From Betaproteobacteria bacterium (GTDB lineage Bacteria > Pseudomonadota > Gammaproteobacteria > Burkholderiales > Burkholderiaceae_C): 6,479 bases of DNA. Each line of letters begins with the position of its first letter. The stretch's first letter is position 1. Below are positions 5,641-6,479 of the stretch, piece by piece. The notes below the pieces were generated by a model, which ran no database searches, was not told where the DNA came from, and saw only the letters and a program-made list of their open reading frames with translations. The stretch is taken from assembly GCA_009923895.1 (NCBI GenBank), contig RFSP01000111.1, positions 1-6,479 on the forward strand, read 5' to 3'. A program made the translations under genes and the position numbers.

Positions 5641-5679
5641 TGTCATCGCGTCTACGCGCCGTTTGGCGTCGCCCCTCCC

Positions 5680-6479
5680 ATGCTCAAAATCCTCCTTCAA
5701 CCTGGCGTGCTCTGGATCACCTTGGCGGCCGGCAGCATTCTGGCCATCACCATGGGAGCGCGACAATCGATGGGATTGTTCTTGGGCCCCATGAACACCG
5801 ACACGGGGTTGGGCATTGCCACCTTGAGCCTGGCCATGGCGGTGGGGCAATTTGTGTGGGGAGCGGTACAACCCGTGGCCGGCGCCATGGCCGACCGTTG
5901 GGGTCCGAGGCCTGTCCTGCTGGGGGGCATCGTCATCATGGCCCTGGGTACCGCACTGACGCCTTTTGCGCATTCCGGTCTGGCCATGATCGTCACGCTG
6001 GGGGTGTTGACCACATTGGGGTCGGGCAGCAGCAGTTTTTCGGTGCTCTTGGGTGCGGCGGCACAACGCATGTCACCGCAAGCGCGAGGGGCCGCCTCGG
6101 GCGTGATCAACGCAGGCGGATCGTTTGGCCAGTTTGTTTTTGCGCCCATCACGCAAAAGCTGATCCAGTCCTTTGGATGGGTCGGCGCCATGTGGTCCTT
6201 GGCGGCACTCACCTTGGCGGCCTTGCCTTTGGTGGGCGTCTTGACCCGAGGCACTCAAGCGCCGACTACGGCGCCAGCAGCCCCCAGCGGTTCAGCCCCT
6301 GCCCAAGCCAGCACCGGCGTACCCGACACAGGCCTGAAAGCCGCCGTCGGCCAGGCCTTGAAGGATCGCAGCTACTTGCTCTTGCACCTCGGATTTTTTA
6401 CCTGCGGCTTTCATGTGGCCTTCTTGGTCACCCACTTGCCCACTGAAGTGAACTTGTGCGGACTGCCTGCCTCTGTGGC
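5680..6479 (+). CDS. Major facilitator superfamily transporter, N-terminal part (cut by window edge)
   Basis: This is a secondary transporter of the inner membrane with unknown substrate. The 266 visible residues open with TM1 (about 10-35, including TMGARQSMGLFLGPM) and carry the MFS motif A between TM2 and TM3 as GAMADRWGPRPVLLGG (68-83). TM3 to TM6 run to about residue 188. A polar, Pro/Ala/Ser/Thr-rich cytoplasmic linker (about 190-218) then leads into TM7 (LLHLGFFTCGFHVAFLVTHLP, about 234-254). The frame is open to the edge, and members are usually about 400 residues, so roughly a third is missing. The general look is of the OFA/monocarboxylate-type MFS proteins, but the substrate cannot be inferred. 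The ATG at 5680 is the only standard start: an in-frame TGA lies at 5629 with no ATG, GTG or TTG between. No Shine-Dalgarno site is seen. It is divergent from ybaK. Confidence 0.9.
   Translation, partial: MLKILLQPGVLWITLAAGSILAITMGARQSMGLFLGPMNTDTGLGIATLSLAMAVGQFVWGAVQPVAGAMADRWGPRPVLLGGIVIMALGTALTPFAHSGLAMIVTLGVLTTLGSGSSSFSVLLGAAAQRMSPQARGAASGVINAGGSFGQFVFAPITQKLIQSFGWVGAMWSLAALTLAALPLVGVLTRGTQAPTTAPAAPSGSAPAQASTGVPDTGLKAAVGQALKDRSYLLLHLGFFTCGFHVAFLVTHLPTEVNLCGLPASV

Noticed and set aside
5640..5668. TTGTCA as the -35 box of a promoter for the transporter
   Set aside because: No TATAAT-like hexamer occurs 16-18 nt downstream.
5532..6446. Plus-strand open frame (304 codons) overlapping ybaK and the transporter
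   Set aside because: It is an out-of-frame reading of the MFS gene, rich in His/Gly/Arg. The frame starting at 5680 gives a clean membrane transporter with motif A.

Overview
The window reads as ordinary, gene-dense chromosome from a GC-rich Gram-negative bacterium, most likely a betaproteobacterium of the Burkholderiales (Comamonadaceae-like). This rests on the protein character (LolC/LolD, a PHP-domain RNase AM homologue, YciO, PlsY, a 114-residue YoaB-like Rid protein, YbaK), the lolC-lolD pair and the rnm/yciO neighbourhood. No mobile element, CRISPR array, rRNA or tRNA gene is visible. No stretch over 90 bases lacks a gene.

Layout. At 1-68 the 5' end of a divergent minus-strand reading frame runs off the left edge. 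lolC (99-1370) and lolD (1363-2058) overlap by 8 nt and encode the inner-membrane permease and ATPase that release lipoproteins to the outer-membrane sorting pathway. An rnm-like PHP nuclease/phosphatase gene (2128-2994) follows on the same strand. Its stop codon abuts the stop of a small convergent membrane-protein gene (holin-4 superfamily/YvlD-like, minus strand, 2995-3354). yciO (3416-4048, plus strand) diverges from that gene, so the membrane-protein gene sits in opposite orientation between rnm and yciO, which are neighbours in E. coli.

On the other side of a GC-rich hairpin (4052-4069), yciO converges with a minus-strand run transcribed ybaK (5591-5103), plsY (5060-4425), ridA-like (4423-4079). 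These encode Cys-tRNA(Pro) deacylase, the acyl-phosphate:glycerol-3-phosphate acyltransferase of phospholipid synthesis, and a Rid-family protein whose start lies 1 nt after the plsY stop. A major facilitator transporter gene diverges from ybaK and is cut by the right edge (5680-6479).

The content is housekeeping: lipoprotein export, RNA processing/pAp removal, tRNA editing, membrane lipid synthesis and metabolite damage control. I found no convincing new multi-gene system. The most interesting signal is that four starts lacking a good Shine-Dalgarno site (lolC, rnm, yciO, plsY) each have a -10-like hexamer ending exactly 6 nt upstream, as expected for leaderless or near-leaderless mRNAs. The absence of clear -35 boxes keeps this tentative.
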